Origin: Paraburkholderia phenazinium
GTDB lineage: Bacteria > Pseudomonadota > Gammaproteobacteria > Burkholderiales > Burkholderiaceae
Direction of reading: 5' to 3'
DNA: 64,000 nucleotides
Assembly: GCF_900100735.1 (NCBI RefSeq)
Contig: NZ_FNCJ01000003.1
Span: 1 to 64,000 of the forward strand
Position 1 is the first letter of the stretch. Each line of letters starts with the position of its first letter. Below the pieces are notes generated by a model. That model saw only the letters and a list, made by a program, of their open reading frames with translations. It did no database searches and was not told where the DNA came from. Position numbers and translations under genes: made by a program. Of the stretch, positions 25,645-33,955 are shown in pieces.

Positions 25645-27177
25645 ATGAATTCAGACGCTGCTTCTGTGCCGTTCCTGCAGGTTGTCGGTGTGCACAAACG
25701 CTTTACCGGCGTGCACGCACTGCGTGGCGTGAGCCTGTCGTTCGAGCGCGGGCAGATCTATCACCTGCTGGGCGAGAACGGCTGTGGCAAGAGCACGCTG
25801 ATCAAGATCATCTCGGGTGCGCAGCCGCCCGACGAAGGCGAACTCGTGATCGAGGGCGTGCGGCACGCGCGTCTGTCGGCGCTGGAATCGCTCGCGGCGG
25901 GCATCGAGACCGTGTATCAGGACCTCTCGCTGCTGCCCAATATGAGCGTGGCCGAAAACGTCGGGCTGACCTCCGAACTGGCCGAACACAACGGGCGCCT
26001 GACCCGCACCTTCGACCGGCGCGCGCTGGCGAATACGGCCGCGCGGGCGCTGACGTCGGTTGGCCTTCCCGGCGATCCGACGTTCCAGGCGACGCTTGTC
26101 GAACAGTTGCCGCTCGCGACGCGCCAGCTTGTCGCCATTGCGCGGGCGATTGCGAGCGAGGCGAAGTTCGTCATCATGGACGAGCCTACGACCTCGCTCA
26201 CGCAGAAGGAAGTGGATAACCTGATTGCCGTGCTGAGCAATCTGCGGGCACATGGCGTGACGGTGCTGTTCGTCAGCCATAAGCTCGACGAATGCTACGC
26301 GATTGGCGGCGAGGTGATCGTGCTGCGCGATGGCCAAACCATGGCGCAGGGGCCGATTACGAACTACACGAAGGCTCAGATTAGCGAGTTGATGACTGGG
26401 CGGCATCTGTCCAGCGAGCGATATCGCGAAGGCGCTTACGGGGAAGAAGTCGTGCTGGACGTGAAGGGGCTTACGCGCAACGGGCAGTTCGCCGATGTGT
26501 CCTTTGCGCTGCATCGCGGCGAGATTCTCGGCGTGACAGGCCTGCTGGATTCGGGCCGCAATGAACTGGCGCGGGCTCTAGCGGGCGTGGCGCCGGCACA
26601 GCATGGCGAGATCGTGCTCGACGGCAAGCACATTGCGTTGCGCACGCCGTCCGACGCCAAGGATCACCGCATTGGTTATGTGCCGGAAGACCGCCTCAAC
26701 GAAGGGCTGTTTCTCGACAAGCCGATTCGCGACAACGTCATTACCGCGATGATCTCGAGTTTGCGGGACCGCTTCGGCCAGATCGACCGGGCTCGTGCAC
26801 AAGCGCTCGCGGTCGAGACCGTCAAGGAGTTGCAGATCGCCACACCGGATGTGGATAAGCCCGTGCAGTCGTTGTCGGGCGGCAACCAGCAGCGTGTGCT
26901 GATCGGCCGCTGGCTCGCCATCGATCCGCGCGTGCTGATCCTGCACGGCCCGACGGTGGGCGTGGACGTCGGCTCCAAGGACATCATCTACCGGATCATG
27001 CAGCGCCTGTCGCAGCGCGGCATTGGCATTATCCTGATCAGCGACGACCTGCCCGAACTGCTGCAAAACTGCGACCGTATCTTGATGATGAAGAAGGGAC
27101 GCGTCGCCAACGAATATCAGGCCGACCAGTTGAACGAAGCTGACCTGTATCACGCGCTGCTGTCGGAAGCTGCATAA
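25645..27177 (+). CDS. Sugar ABC transporter ATP-binding protein (double NBD, RbsA-like)
   Basis: 510 residues with two fused nucleotide-binding domains, as usual for ribose-class importers. The first has Walker A GENGCGKST and Walker B FVIMDEPT, with LATRQLVAIARA in the signature position. The second has the normal degenerate P-loop GLLDSGRNE and the signature LSGGNQQRV. It powers the two permeases from the cytoplasmic face. ATG 25645 (MNSDAASVP) is chosen because the upstream extension carries no family content. It sits between the binding-protein gene (150 bp before) and the second permease (15 bp after). Confidence 0.94.
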   Translation: MNSDAASVPFLQVVGVHKRFTGVHALRGVSLSFERGQIYHLLGENGCGKSTLIKIISGAQPPDEGELVIEGVRHARLSALESLAAGIETVYQDLSLLPNMSVAENVGLTSELAEHNGRLTRTFDRRALANTAARALTSVGLPGDPTFQATLVEQLPLATRQLVAIARAIASEAKFVIMDEPTTSLTQKEVDNLIAVLSNLRAHGVTVLFVSHKLDECYAIGGEVIVLRDGQTMAQGPITNYTKAQISELMTGRHLSSERYREGAYGEEVVLDVKGLTRNGQFADVSFALHRGEILGVTGLLDSGRNELARALAGVAPAQHGEIVLDGKHIALRTPSDAKDHRIGYVPEDRLNEGLFLDKPIRDNVITAMISSLRDRFGQIDRARAQALAVETVKELQIATPDVDKPVQSLSGGNQQRVLIGRWLAIDPRVLILHGPTVGVDVGSKDIIYRIMQRLSQRGIGIILISDDLPELLQNCDRILMMKKGRVANEYQADQLNEADLYHALLSEAA

Positions 27178-27192
27178 AGGAATGTGACTCGC

Positions 27193-28239
27193 ATGAATCC
27201 GCGCATGAACCAGACCATGACCACGCCAACCGTCATCGACGTCGCACCTGAGGTGAAGCCGCTAAGCGTGCGAGCCAGGCTCGCACGCAACCCCGAGTGG
27301 TTCACGGCAGGGCTGATCGTCGTGATGTGCATCGTGGTGGGCGCGATCAATCCGCGCTTCTTCCAGCTTGCGACGCTGTTCGACATGCTGCATTCGGCGA
27401 CGACGGTGTCGCTGTTCGCACTCGGCACGCTGGTCGTGCTGGCGTCCGGCGGTATCGACGTGTCGTTTACGGCGATCGGCGCATTGACCATGTATGCGAT
27501 CACCAAGGCTGTGTTCGCCTGGTGGCCCGATGAACCGTTTGCGTTGATTCTGATTACCGGGGCGCTCGGGGGCATCGTGCTCGGTCTGATCAACGGGATG
27601 CTCGTGCATCGTCTGAAAGCGCCTTCGCTGATCGTCACCATCGGTACGCAATATCTATATCGCGGGATTCTGCTGACCTTTATCGGCACCACGTTCTTCA
27701 TGAACATTCCGCACAGCATGGACCGCTTCGGCCGCATTCCCCTGTTTTTCTACCAGACCTCGGACGGCTTGCGAGCAGTGCTGCCGGTTTCGGTGCTGGC
27801 ACTGGTGGCAGCGGCCGTGCTCACATGGTGGCTGCTGAATCGCACCATGATGGGCCGCGGCGTGTACGCGATGGGCGGCAGCCTCGCGATTGCCGAGCGT
27901 CTCGGCTACAACCTGCGCGCGATCCATCTGTTCGTGTTTGGCTATACGGGCATGCTGGCGGGGATCGCGGGGATTTTGCACGTGTCGAATAACCGGCTCG
28001 CGAATCCGTTCGATCTGGTCGGCTCGGAACTCGATGTGATCGCGGCGGTGATTCTGGGTGGCGCGCGTATTACCGGCGGCACCGGCACCGTGGTCGGCAC
28101 CTTGCTGGGGGTGGTGCTGGTCACGCTCATCAACAATGTGCTGATTCTGGTCGGCGTGCCTAGTACCTGGCAAAAGGTTATTATCGGCGCGTTCATTCTC
28201 CTCGCCGGCACGCTCTTCGCGTTGCAGCGCAAGAGTTGA
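27193..28239 (+). CDS. Sugar ABC transporter permease (RbsC-like), second copy
   Basis: 348 residues, of the same family as the permease at 23343 but clearly diverged. It has a longer polar N-terminus, LASGGIDVSFTAIGALTMY near helix 2-3 and MGGSLAIAERLGYNLRAIH in the coupling loop. Two different permeases suggest a heterodimeric channel, as in LsrC/LsrD-type importers, rather than the RbsC homodimer. ATG 27193 is used; GTG 27184 and ATG 27205 are alternatives. It is the last gene of the operon. Confidence 0.92.
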   Translation: MNPRMNQTMTTPTVIDVAPEVKPLSVRARLARNPEWFTAGLIVVMCIVVGAINPRFFQLATLFDMLHSATTVSLFALGTLVVLASGGIDVSFTAIGALTMYAITKAVFAWWPDEPFALILITGALGGIVLGLINGMLVHRLKAPSLIVTIGTQYLYRGILLTFIGTTFFMNIPHSMDRFGRIPLFFYQTSDGLRAVLPVSVLALVAAAVLTWWLLNRTMMGRGVYAMGGSLAIAERLGYNLRAIHLFVFGYTGMLAGIAGILHVSNNRLANPFDLVGSELDVIAAVILGGARITGGTGTVVGTLLGVVLVTLINNVLILVGVPSTWQKVIIGAFILLAGTLFALQRKS

Positions 28240-28303
28240 TGCGTTCGACGCTCAGATAGTGGGCGCTGGACGAGCTGCCAGCGCCCTCGCCAACACCGAC
28301 GTG

Positions 28304-28660
28304 CTACAGCGCGTACTGCAACGCCAGGTCGAAACCGAGCACCACGAACGAACAGCCAATACCGGCCAGCACATTCGCGACCCGATGTTCGAAGTCGGGG
28401 TGCCGGGTGATGCCCGCGCACGCGAGAAACACCACTTCCACGAGGATCTGCAGGCCGACGAAGGTCAGCATGAGCAGGAATTCATAGCCCATGTACCTGA
28501 AGTTCGCGAAGTTCATGCCGTTGTCGTAGATCCAGCGCCCGACCCGATGCGCCTCATAGGCCAGCAGCAGGATTGGGAACAGGTAGCTCGCCACATAGGT
28601 TGGCATTGTTGCGTGGCGCAGCTCGAGATGAAAATGGTGAGAGTGTTGAGCGGTTTGCAT
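28304..28660 (-). CDS. Small hypothetical membrane protein
   Basis: 118 residues with about three hydrophobic helices (TYVASYLFPILLLAYEA; YEFLLMLTFVGLQILVEVVFL; VLAGIGCSFVVLGFDLAL) and a His-rich N-terminus (QHSHHFHLELRH). The ATG has an ideal GGAGGA site six bases before it, so it is a real gene. I recognise no family. It converges on the transporter operon. The N-terminal histidines could bind metal, but nothing else supports that. Confidence 0.65.
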   Translation of the reverse strand: MQTAQHSHHFHLELRHATMPTYVASYLFPILLLAYEAHRVGRWIYDNGMNFANFRYMGYEFLLMLTFVGLQILVEVVFLACAGITRHPDFEHRVANVLAGIGCSFVVLGFDLALQYAL

Positions 28661-29200
28661 GTCTCCTCCGTTTTCGCGTCAGTCTCGGACCAATGCTGAG
28701 AGTTTGACCGACGATCCTTGGAAAGGTGCAATTCGAACGCTACGGTGCTCTATCAGGACGGTCGATTCGTCCTGCAGACGCAGCGGCCCGGTAAAACTGA
28801 CTCGGGATGCATAGTTGGTTTACCCGCGCGGCTTACCCGCAGTTCGGTGTTGCCGACACGCAACACGCACTCACCTGGCCACCTAGTGGCCACTTACCTG
28901 GGATATCTGACGAACCAGGCTCTACGGCCAAGCGACTGGACGCGTCTTAACTCGAGAAACAGTTTTATCCATCGCCATGCTACGCCGATTGTCGCGATGT
29001 CGCTTGCCAGCGCGGCGAACAGATCGAGCAAAAGCGTCCCCAGAATCACCGGTTGTTCGAGAACCGATTTTTGCCATGCCCACTCGGGATGGCATGATAG
29101 CGGCTTGCCTTTTCATGGCGCGAATGATTCCTTTAGCCAATCGATGTCCCGTCTAAGCGGCGGCATCCGCATGCGTTGCAATCAATTCGAGCGACACACT
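28661..29200. other. Intergenic region, no supported gene
   Basis: 540 bp. The frame of the following gene stays open throughout, but its translation here is low-complexity and Arg/Ser-rich without family features, so I treat it as non-coding. A perfect short inverted repeat, TGGCCAC-CTA-GTGGCCA, lies at 28876-28892. Base composition is lower in GC than in the neighbouring operons. Confidence 0.4.
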
Positions 29201-29668
29201 ATGGACAATCTTCAGTATCGCCTCGACGCAGGCCAGGAACCTCCATGGCTCGCCATCGCCCGCATGGAAAGCGGCGTGGCCCAGTATCCGGTGGGACAGA
29301 GCAATCCTCGCGTCACCGAATACCACGCTTACACGAATATTCGCGGCTACGACGACAAAGCCTCCTGGTGTTCGTCGTTCGTCAACTGGTGCCTTGCGCA
29401 ACTCGAGATTGCCGGTACGGGTTCGGCACTGGCACGCTCCTGGCTTGAATGGGGCGAACCGCTTGCGCAGCCGGTTTTAGGATGTATCTCCGTCTTGTAC
29501 CGCGACGAGCCGGATAGCTGGAAAGGGCACGTTGGTTTTTTTCTCAGGGAAGACGCCCACAGCGTTTACCTGTGGGGAGGCAATCAGCTCGGCCGCGTCT
29601 GTGAGAATGCTTATCCGCGTGAATCTGTATTGGGTTATCGCTGGCCTGGCGAACGCCTCGTTGGTTAA
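29201..29668 (+). CDS. CHAP/NlpC-P60-like cysteine amidase-type protein (TIGR02594-like)
   Basis: 155 residues. SWCSSFVNWCLAQL carries a likely catalytic Cys, and KGHVGFFL about 85 residues later carries the partner His. This is the arrangement of TIGR02594-type CHAP-like peptidases found in phage lysins and in some type VI secretion amidases. Wording such as NPRVTEYH and YLWGGNQ also fits. It would cleave peptide bonds in peptidoglycan. No signal peptide is visible, so export would need another route. No secretion genes and no obvious lipoprotein immunity gene are adjacent. ATG 29201 lacks a strong ribosome site; ATG 29171 is an alternative. Confidence 0.65.
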   Translation: MDNLQYRLDAGQEPPWLAIARMESGVAQYPVGQSNPRVTEYHAYTNIRGYDDKASWCSSFVNWCLAQLEIAGTGSALARSWLEWGEPLAQPVLGCISVLYRDEPDSWKGHVGFFLREDAHSVYLWGGNQLGRVCENAYPRESVLGYRWPGERLVG

Positions 29669-29703
29669 TATCGCTGACTTCACATCACACGAGGACTGCG
29701 GGG

Positions 29704-30219
29704 ATGCTGATTGAAATACGCGAGGCAAGGGCCGACGATGCCGAGGCTATCGCGTCGGTCCATGTGGCGACATGGCAGGCGGCCTATGAAGGGATCGTGC
29801 CGGCGCAGTTTCTCACGGCTCTGAGCGTCGAAGCGCGCACTGAGGGGTGGCGAAAGGCGCTTGAGAAAGGACGCATCCGCGTGTTGCTGGCGCATGCAGG
29901 CAACGTGCCCGTTGGCTGGATCTGTTTCGGCGCTTGCCGCGATGCGGACAAGGACAGCCAATGGGCGGAAGTGGAAGCGTTCTATGTGCTGCCCGCATTC
30001 TGGGGGCAAGGCGTGGGCAGGCGCTTGAACGACGCGGCACGAGCGGTGCTGCGCGAGGCCGGCTACAAGAACGTCGCGCTTTGGGTATTGGCAGAGAATC
30101 TCCGCGCCAAGGCGTTCTACGAACGGGTTGGCTTCGTCGCGGACGGAGCGAGCAAGTCGATCGAGATTGGCGGTGCGTCGCTGGCTGAACTTCGCTACTA
30201 TCGCGCCTTGGCCGACTAA
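29704..30219 (+). CDS. GNAT-family N-acetyltransferase
   Basis: 171 residues with the standard GNAT layout: N-terminal REARADDAEAIASVHVATWQ, the acetyl-CoA loop region YVLPAFWGQGVGRRL (motif A, Q/RxxGxG/A) and AKAFYERVGFVADG at the C-terminus. It transfers an acetyl group from acetyl-CoA to an amine; the substrate is unknown. It lies 35 bp after the CHAP-like gene on the same strand. A remnant of another GNAT lies 3.5 kb downstream on the opposite strand. Confidence 0.88.
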   Translation: MLIEIREARADDAEAIASVHVATWQAAYEGIVPAQFLTALSVEARTEGWRKALEKGRIRVLLAHAGNVPVGWICFGACRDADKDSQWAEVEAFYVLPAFWGQGVGRRLNDAARAVLREAGYKNVALWVLAENLRAKAFYERVGFVADGASKSIEIGGASLAELRYYRALAD

Positions 30220-30248
30220 TCGCACGAGCAATTCTTTGCCAAGCCTGG

Positions 30249-30743
30249 GTGAATTCAATACGCATAGAGATGGGGTGGAACCGACGTGTAATCGCCCAGG
30301 CTCTGAGTCTGACCGGGCCAACCATTTCGCATCATCTGAGCCGGCTGGTCGATGTGGATCTGGTGACCATGGACAAAGAGGGCAATACGCATGTCTATAG
30401 CCTCAATGCCAGCAACCTGCAGAATTTCCAGAAACACTTCGAGCTGACGGCGATTACCGAGGCGCAGAGCAGCCCTTTCCCGGCCAATGCGGACGCCGAA
30501 ACGCAGCGGATTCTCAAGTCCTTCGTTGTTGGTGGACGTCTCGTCAAGATTCCGGAGATGCTCAAGAAGCGCCGCGTGATTTTGCGCTGGCTGGTCGAGC
30601 AACTGGATCCGGTCCGCGAGTACAGCGAGAAAGAGATCAACACCTTCCTCAAGAAATTCCATGAGGACTGCGCGACTCTGCGGCGGGAACTGGTGGACGG
30701 TCAATTGATGACCCGCAAGGATTCGATTTACCGGAGGGCTTAA
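30249..30743 (+). CDS. ArsR-like HTH regulator with DUF2087 domain, short N-terminus
   Basis: 164 residues. The first 55 hold a recognition-helix region of ArsR type (AQALSLTGPTISHHLSRL, then a wing ending HVYSLN). The last 80 match the DUF2087 pattern (RILKSFVVGGRLVKIP..KRRVILRWLVEQL). About 20 residues expected before the recognition helix, namely helix 1 with its DPTRR-type motif, are absent: the GTG start is only 30 bp after the GNAT stop and the extended frame encodes nothing like it. The gene may therefore be 5'-truncated or use a reduced DNA-binding domain. Confidence 0.65.
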   Translation: MNSIRIEMGWNRRVIAQALSLTGPTISHHLSRLVDVDLVTMDKEGNTHVYSLNASNLQNFQKHFELTAITEAQSSPFPANADAETQRILKSFVVGGRLVKIPEMLKKRRVILRWLVEQLDPVREYSEKEINTFLKKFHEDCATLRRELVDGQLMTRKDSIYRRA

Positions 30744-30856
30744 GCGCGAGGCGTCGAGCATCGCTCTGCCATAGGTTTGACGCCTCCCACCGCTTTGGCG
30801 CATCATGCGCATCCTAAGCGGTCAAAAGCCGAGAGAGACAAAGGATCGATAAAACC

Positions 30857-31546
30857 ATGAACGTATCCGTCGTCAAACTAACCATCGCAGCAACCTGCTG
30901 CATTCTTGCCGGCGTTGCGGCAGCCCAGGCTACCGCGGGTGCTGTCATCCGCGTCGACTCGCCGGCCGGCATCGCATCGGGTTCGAACCGGACCGAAGCA
31001 CGGCAAACCGGCAAGTTCTCAGGCATCAACCTGCATGCGCCCGTGCAGGTGATCGTCTCGATTGGGGCAACCCCCTCGATCTCGGTGTCCGGTCCTGCCG
31101 ACGTCGTGCCGCTCATCCTCACCACCGTGAGCGACAACGTATTGACCATCGCGCTCAAGGATTCGGTCATCTTCACGAAGCCCGTCAAGGTCGTGATTAC
31201 GAATCCGTCGTTGCAAGCCGTCGATATTTCGGGTTCAGGTTCGCTGAACGCATCCGGCATTAGCGGCGATTCGCTGAACCTGAACGTCTCGGGCTCGGGT
31301 ACGGTCGTGGCAGCCGGTAGCGTGAAAATGGTGAACGTGGCGATCAAAGGCTCCGGCGATGTCGATGTTCGTGCGGTGCAGGCCAAGGCGTTGAACGCAA
31401 GCGTGAAAGGCTCGGGCGATCTGCGCGGCTACGCGTCGACCTCGGCGATTGTCGACGTGACAGGTTCCGGCGATGTGCGGATTCGCGGCAACCCTCCCGC
31501 GCGGATTGTCAACCGGTCCGGTTCCGGGGATGTGATTTTCGAATAG
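30857..31546 (+). CDS. Exported DUF2807 (head GIN domain) protein
   Basis: 229 residues. An N-terminal Sec signal (cut near AAAQA) precedes a right-handed beta-helix-like domain with repeated GSG-D turns: DISGSGSLNASG, NVSGSGTV, IKGSGDVDV, VKGSGDLRG, VTGSGDVRI, RSGSGDV. This rhythm is diagnostic for the DUF2807 / putative autotransporter adhesin head family. The protein should be periplasmic or surface-exposed. No biochemical role is established for this family. It stands alone behind a 110-bp gap. Confidence 0.85.
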   Translation: MNVSVVKLTIAATCCILAGVAAAQATAGAVIRVDSPAGIASGSNRTEARQTGKFSGINLHAPVQVIVSIGATPSISVSGPADVVPLILTTVSDNVLTIALKDSVIFTKPVKVVITNPSLQAVDISGSGSLNASGISGDSLNLNVSGSGTVVAAGSVKMVNVAIKGSGDVDVRAVQAKALNASVKGSGDLRGYASTSAIVDVTGSGDVRIRGNPPARIVNRSGSGDVIFE

Positions 31547-31769
31547 ATGAGTAGCATTCGCTGAGTATGCCTGCGGCGTCTAAACAAATGTAAAAACGTG
31601 TGGGATTCCTCATCGAATAGAGAAGTCCCACATCTTAAACATACGACGTCCGCTTTACACGCGCATTAAGGTGCGGCAAGATTGAATCGAGACGGCGGGG
31701 TGAATAAAACCAGAATTTTTCCGTCTCCTTGCGGCGCTTCCTCGATTTAACAAAAATCAAATCAAACTA

Positions 31770-33644
31770 ATGCGCAAAATCATTCAAGTAGCGGCCGCCG
31801 CAATGGTGGTAGCCGGCCCATGTGCTCAGCTTCAGGCAGCGGAGTTCCAGCCTAATTTCACCATAATTTCCGACGACATCACCTATACGGTCAACGCGGA
31901 CGCGACGTATACGAAAGATGAGACTGAAACCCTGCGGCTCAACACTGAGCAGAGCGTAAAACAGGGTAGCCAGATCTCGTTGCGCTACAGCACGTCGCTG
32001 GAAGATCTCGAAGTCCGCGATGCCTATACGACCACCAAGGACGGTAAGCGCATCGATGTGACGCCTGACAAGATCATGGAGCAGCAGAGCGCGGAAAGTG
32101 CGGGCGCGCCGATGTTCGACGACAGCAAAGTGAAGACCGTGATCTTCCCGGCTATCGAGCCTGGTTCGACGATCACGCTTAGCGAGCACCGAACGCGGCG
32201 CAAGGCGATGTTCCCGGGCCAATTTTCGGAGATCGAATACTTCCGTGACCATTCCGATGTTCGCTCCGCGGTCGTCACCGTGCGTGCTCCGGCCTCGCTC
32301 AAGCTGTACATGGATGCGCCCGGCATGAACGGCGGCCAGGTAACGTCCGACAAGCCCGATACGCAGGTGTGGCGCTGGACGCTGGAGAACAAGCCGGCGC
32401 ATGCGCCGGAACTGGATTCAGTGAGCGCGAACGACCATAGCCCTCATGTTGCCGTCACCACCTTCCCGAGCTTCGCAGCTGTGGGCGCCGCGTATCAGGA
32501 GCGTGCCGCGCCCAAGGCAGCCGTGACGCCGGCAGTTCAAGCCCAGGCGGACCTGCTTACCAAGGGCATTACCGATCGGAAAGAGCAGGCTGAGGCGCTT
32601 TACAACTGGGTTAGCACGCATGTTCGTTACGTCGCCATCACGCTCGAGTTCGGCGGTGTCGTGCCTCACGACGCCGATGCGATTCTCAAGGCGGAGTACG
32701 GCGACTGCAAGGATCATGTGACGCTGCTGGAAGCGTTGCTTGCCGCTAAGGGCATCAAGAGCACGCCGGTACTGTTGAACAGCGGCAATCAATATTCGCT
32801 GCCGGGTGTGGCTGCACCGCTTGGCGTGTTCGATCACGTCATCACCTATCTGCCGGATTTCAAACTGTACGTGGATTCGACGGCCGGCCTCGCGCGTTTC
32901 GGTACCTTGCCCGGACCTGAACTGGGTAAGTCCGGATTGGTGATGGACGATGGCAGCGGCAACGCGAAAATAGTCGAGTTGCCTAATGGCACGCCGGACA
33001 GTGCGCAGGACCGGACAACCACGCGCATCACGCTGAACAGCGACGGCGACGTGAAGGGCACCAGTGAGGTTGAAAGTACAGGTTCGCTCGACTGGATTTC
33101 ACGCGAGGTATTTGCCTCCCTCGCGCCAGGCGTCGAGCCGCAGATCGCGAGCCGGCTCATGTCCGTGACGGGGCAGAACGGCACCGGTAGCTATCAGCAC
33201 GGCGATATGCATGACCTGACGAAACCGTTAGCTTACCGAACGGAGTTCCAGGTGCCGGGCTATGTGCAATTGCCGGGGCCGGGCGCGACGCCGGTGCCCG
33301 CAGGTCTGGGCAGCCTTAACGATCTGGCCTTCACGTTCGAGGGCCTGGGGCCGGAAAGGCGCGATTTCGCCATGCCGTTCCTGAATCGCCACGTCACCGA
33401 GACGACCATCATCACGCTGGCAGATGGCATGACGGTGCCGAATTTGCCCAAGCCGGTCAAGATCGTATCGCCGTTCGGAACGTACTCGGCGACTTACGTG
33501 GCCGATGGCCGTACGATTACTGTGACCCGTGATCTGGTCATATCGAAGCAGAGCATCCTGGTGCAACCTGACGAGTATCCGGAGTTGCGGAAACTGGCAC
33601 TCGCGGTGACGCGGGATCTGCGCACCCAGTTGCTGTACAACTAA
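31770..33644 (+). CDS. Secreted DUF3857 / transglutaminase-like protein
   Basis: 624 residues. A Sec-type signal ends near LQAAEF. A DUF3857 domain (about 30-230) is followed by a transglutaminase-like core with the Cys-His-Asp set: Cys in YGDCKDHVT, His in FDHVITYL and Asp in LYVDSTAG. A C-terminal beta-rich part of about 230 residues follows. The plan matches periplasmic proteins annotated as DUF3857 transglutaminase family; activity may be proteolytic or amidating and is unknown. A perfect hairpin ten bases after the stop probably ends transcription. Confidence 0.85.
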   Translation: MRKIIQVAAAAMVVAGPCAQLQAAEFQPNFTIISDDITYTVNADATYTKDETETLRLNTEQSVKQGSQISLRYSTSLEDLEVRDAYTTTKDGKRIDVTPDKIMEQQSAESAGAPMFDDSKVKTVIFPAIEPGSTITLSEHRTRRKAMFPGQFSEIEYFRDHSDVRSAVVTVRAPASLKLYMDAPGMNGGQVTSDKPDTQVWRWTLENKPAHAPELDSVSANDHSPHVAVTTFPSFAAVGAAYQERAAPKAAVTPAVQAQADLLTKGITDRKEQAEALYNWVSTHVRYVAITLEFGGVVPHDADAILKAEYGDCKDHVTLLEALLAAKGIKSTPVLLNSGNQYSLPGVAAPLGVFDHVITYLPDFKLYVDSTAGLARFGTLPGPELGKSGLVMDDGSGNAKIVELPNGTPDSAQDRTTTRITLNSDGDVKGTSEVESTGSLDWISREVFASLAPGVEPQIASRLMSVTGQNGTGSYQHGDMHDLTKPLAYRTEFQVPGYVQLPGPGATPVPAGLGSLNDLAFTFEGLGPERRDFAMPFLNRHVTETTIITLADGMTVPNLPKPVKIVSPFGTYSATYVADGRTITVTRDLVISKQSILVQPDEYPELRKLALAVTRDLRTQLLYN

Positions 33645-33653
33645 GTGAGTACG

Positions 33654-33677
33654 GACGGCGCGGGCCACCGCGCCGTC
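33654..33677. terminator. GC-rich hairpin after the DUF3857 gene
   Basis: A perfect 10-bp stem (33654-33663 with 33668-33677) with a 4-nt loop lies ten bases beyond the stop codon. There is no T-run, so it is a candidate rather than a classical terminator. It lies between convergent coding remnants and could serve both strands. Confidence 0.45.
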
Positions 33678-33680
33678 AAT

Positions 33681-33782
33681 CTAAAAGTCCAGTTGCAACT
33701 GGATATCGCCATCGTCGAGCAGGCCGACGCGCCTGAAGCCGAGGCGAACGTACAACTTGCCCGCCGCTGAGCCGCCCCCGGC
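33681..33782 (-). pseudogene. C-terminal remnant of a GNAT acetyltransferase
   Basis: Read on the minus strand, the frame ending at 33681 encodes AAGKLYVRLGFRRVG followed by LLDDGDIQLQLDF and a stop. This is the characteristic GNAT C-terminus (A..LY.RLGF..VG). No start or upstream acetyl-CoA motif is present before the frame loses sense, so it is a broken copy of about 30 residues. Confidence 0.45.
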
Positions 33783-33955
33783 CCATCCACCGAATAACGT
33801 CCTGCAACACGCTCATTTCCGCCCATCGCACGGCGTGCGCTTGCATTAACCTTGTTATGGGGCGCTCCGGCCGCAGGATGGGCGTCCCGATGACGCGTCC
33901 GCACCGGAAAAGCCTTCCCAGACCTTACAAAAGCTGAACCCAGCAATCCCAACTC

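Larger units (their letters stand above)
33645..33955. other. Intergenic region before the TPR gene
   Basis: 311 bp holding the hairpin at 33654 and the GNAT remnant at 33681. The rest (about 33783-33955) shows no further gene; the last 100 bp should contain the TPR gene's promoter, but no clear hexamers are visible. Confidence 0.4.

Noticed and set aside
28718..29200. N-terminal extension of the CHAP-like gene (open frame from 28718)
   Set aside because: The added 161 residues are low-complexity and unlike any domain; the family begins near 29201.
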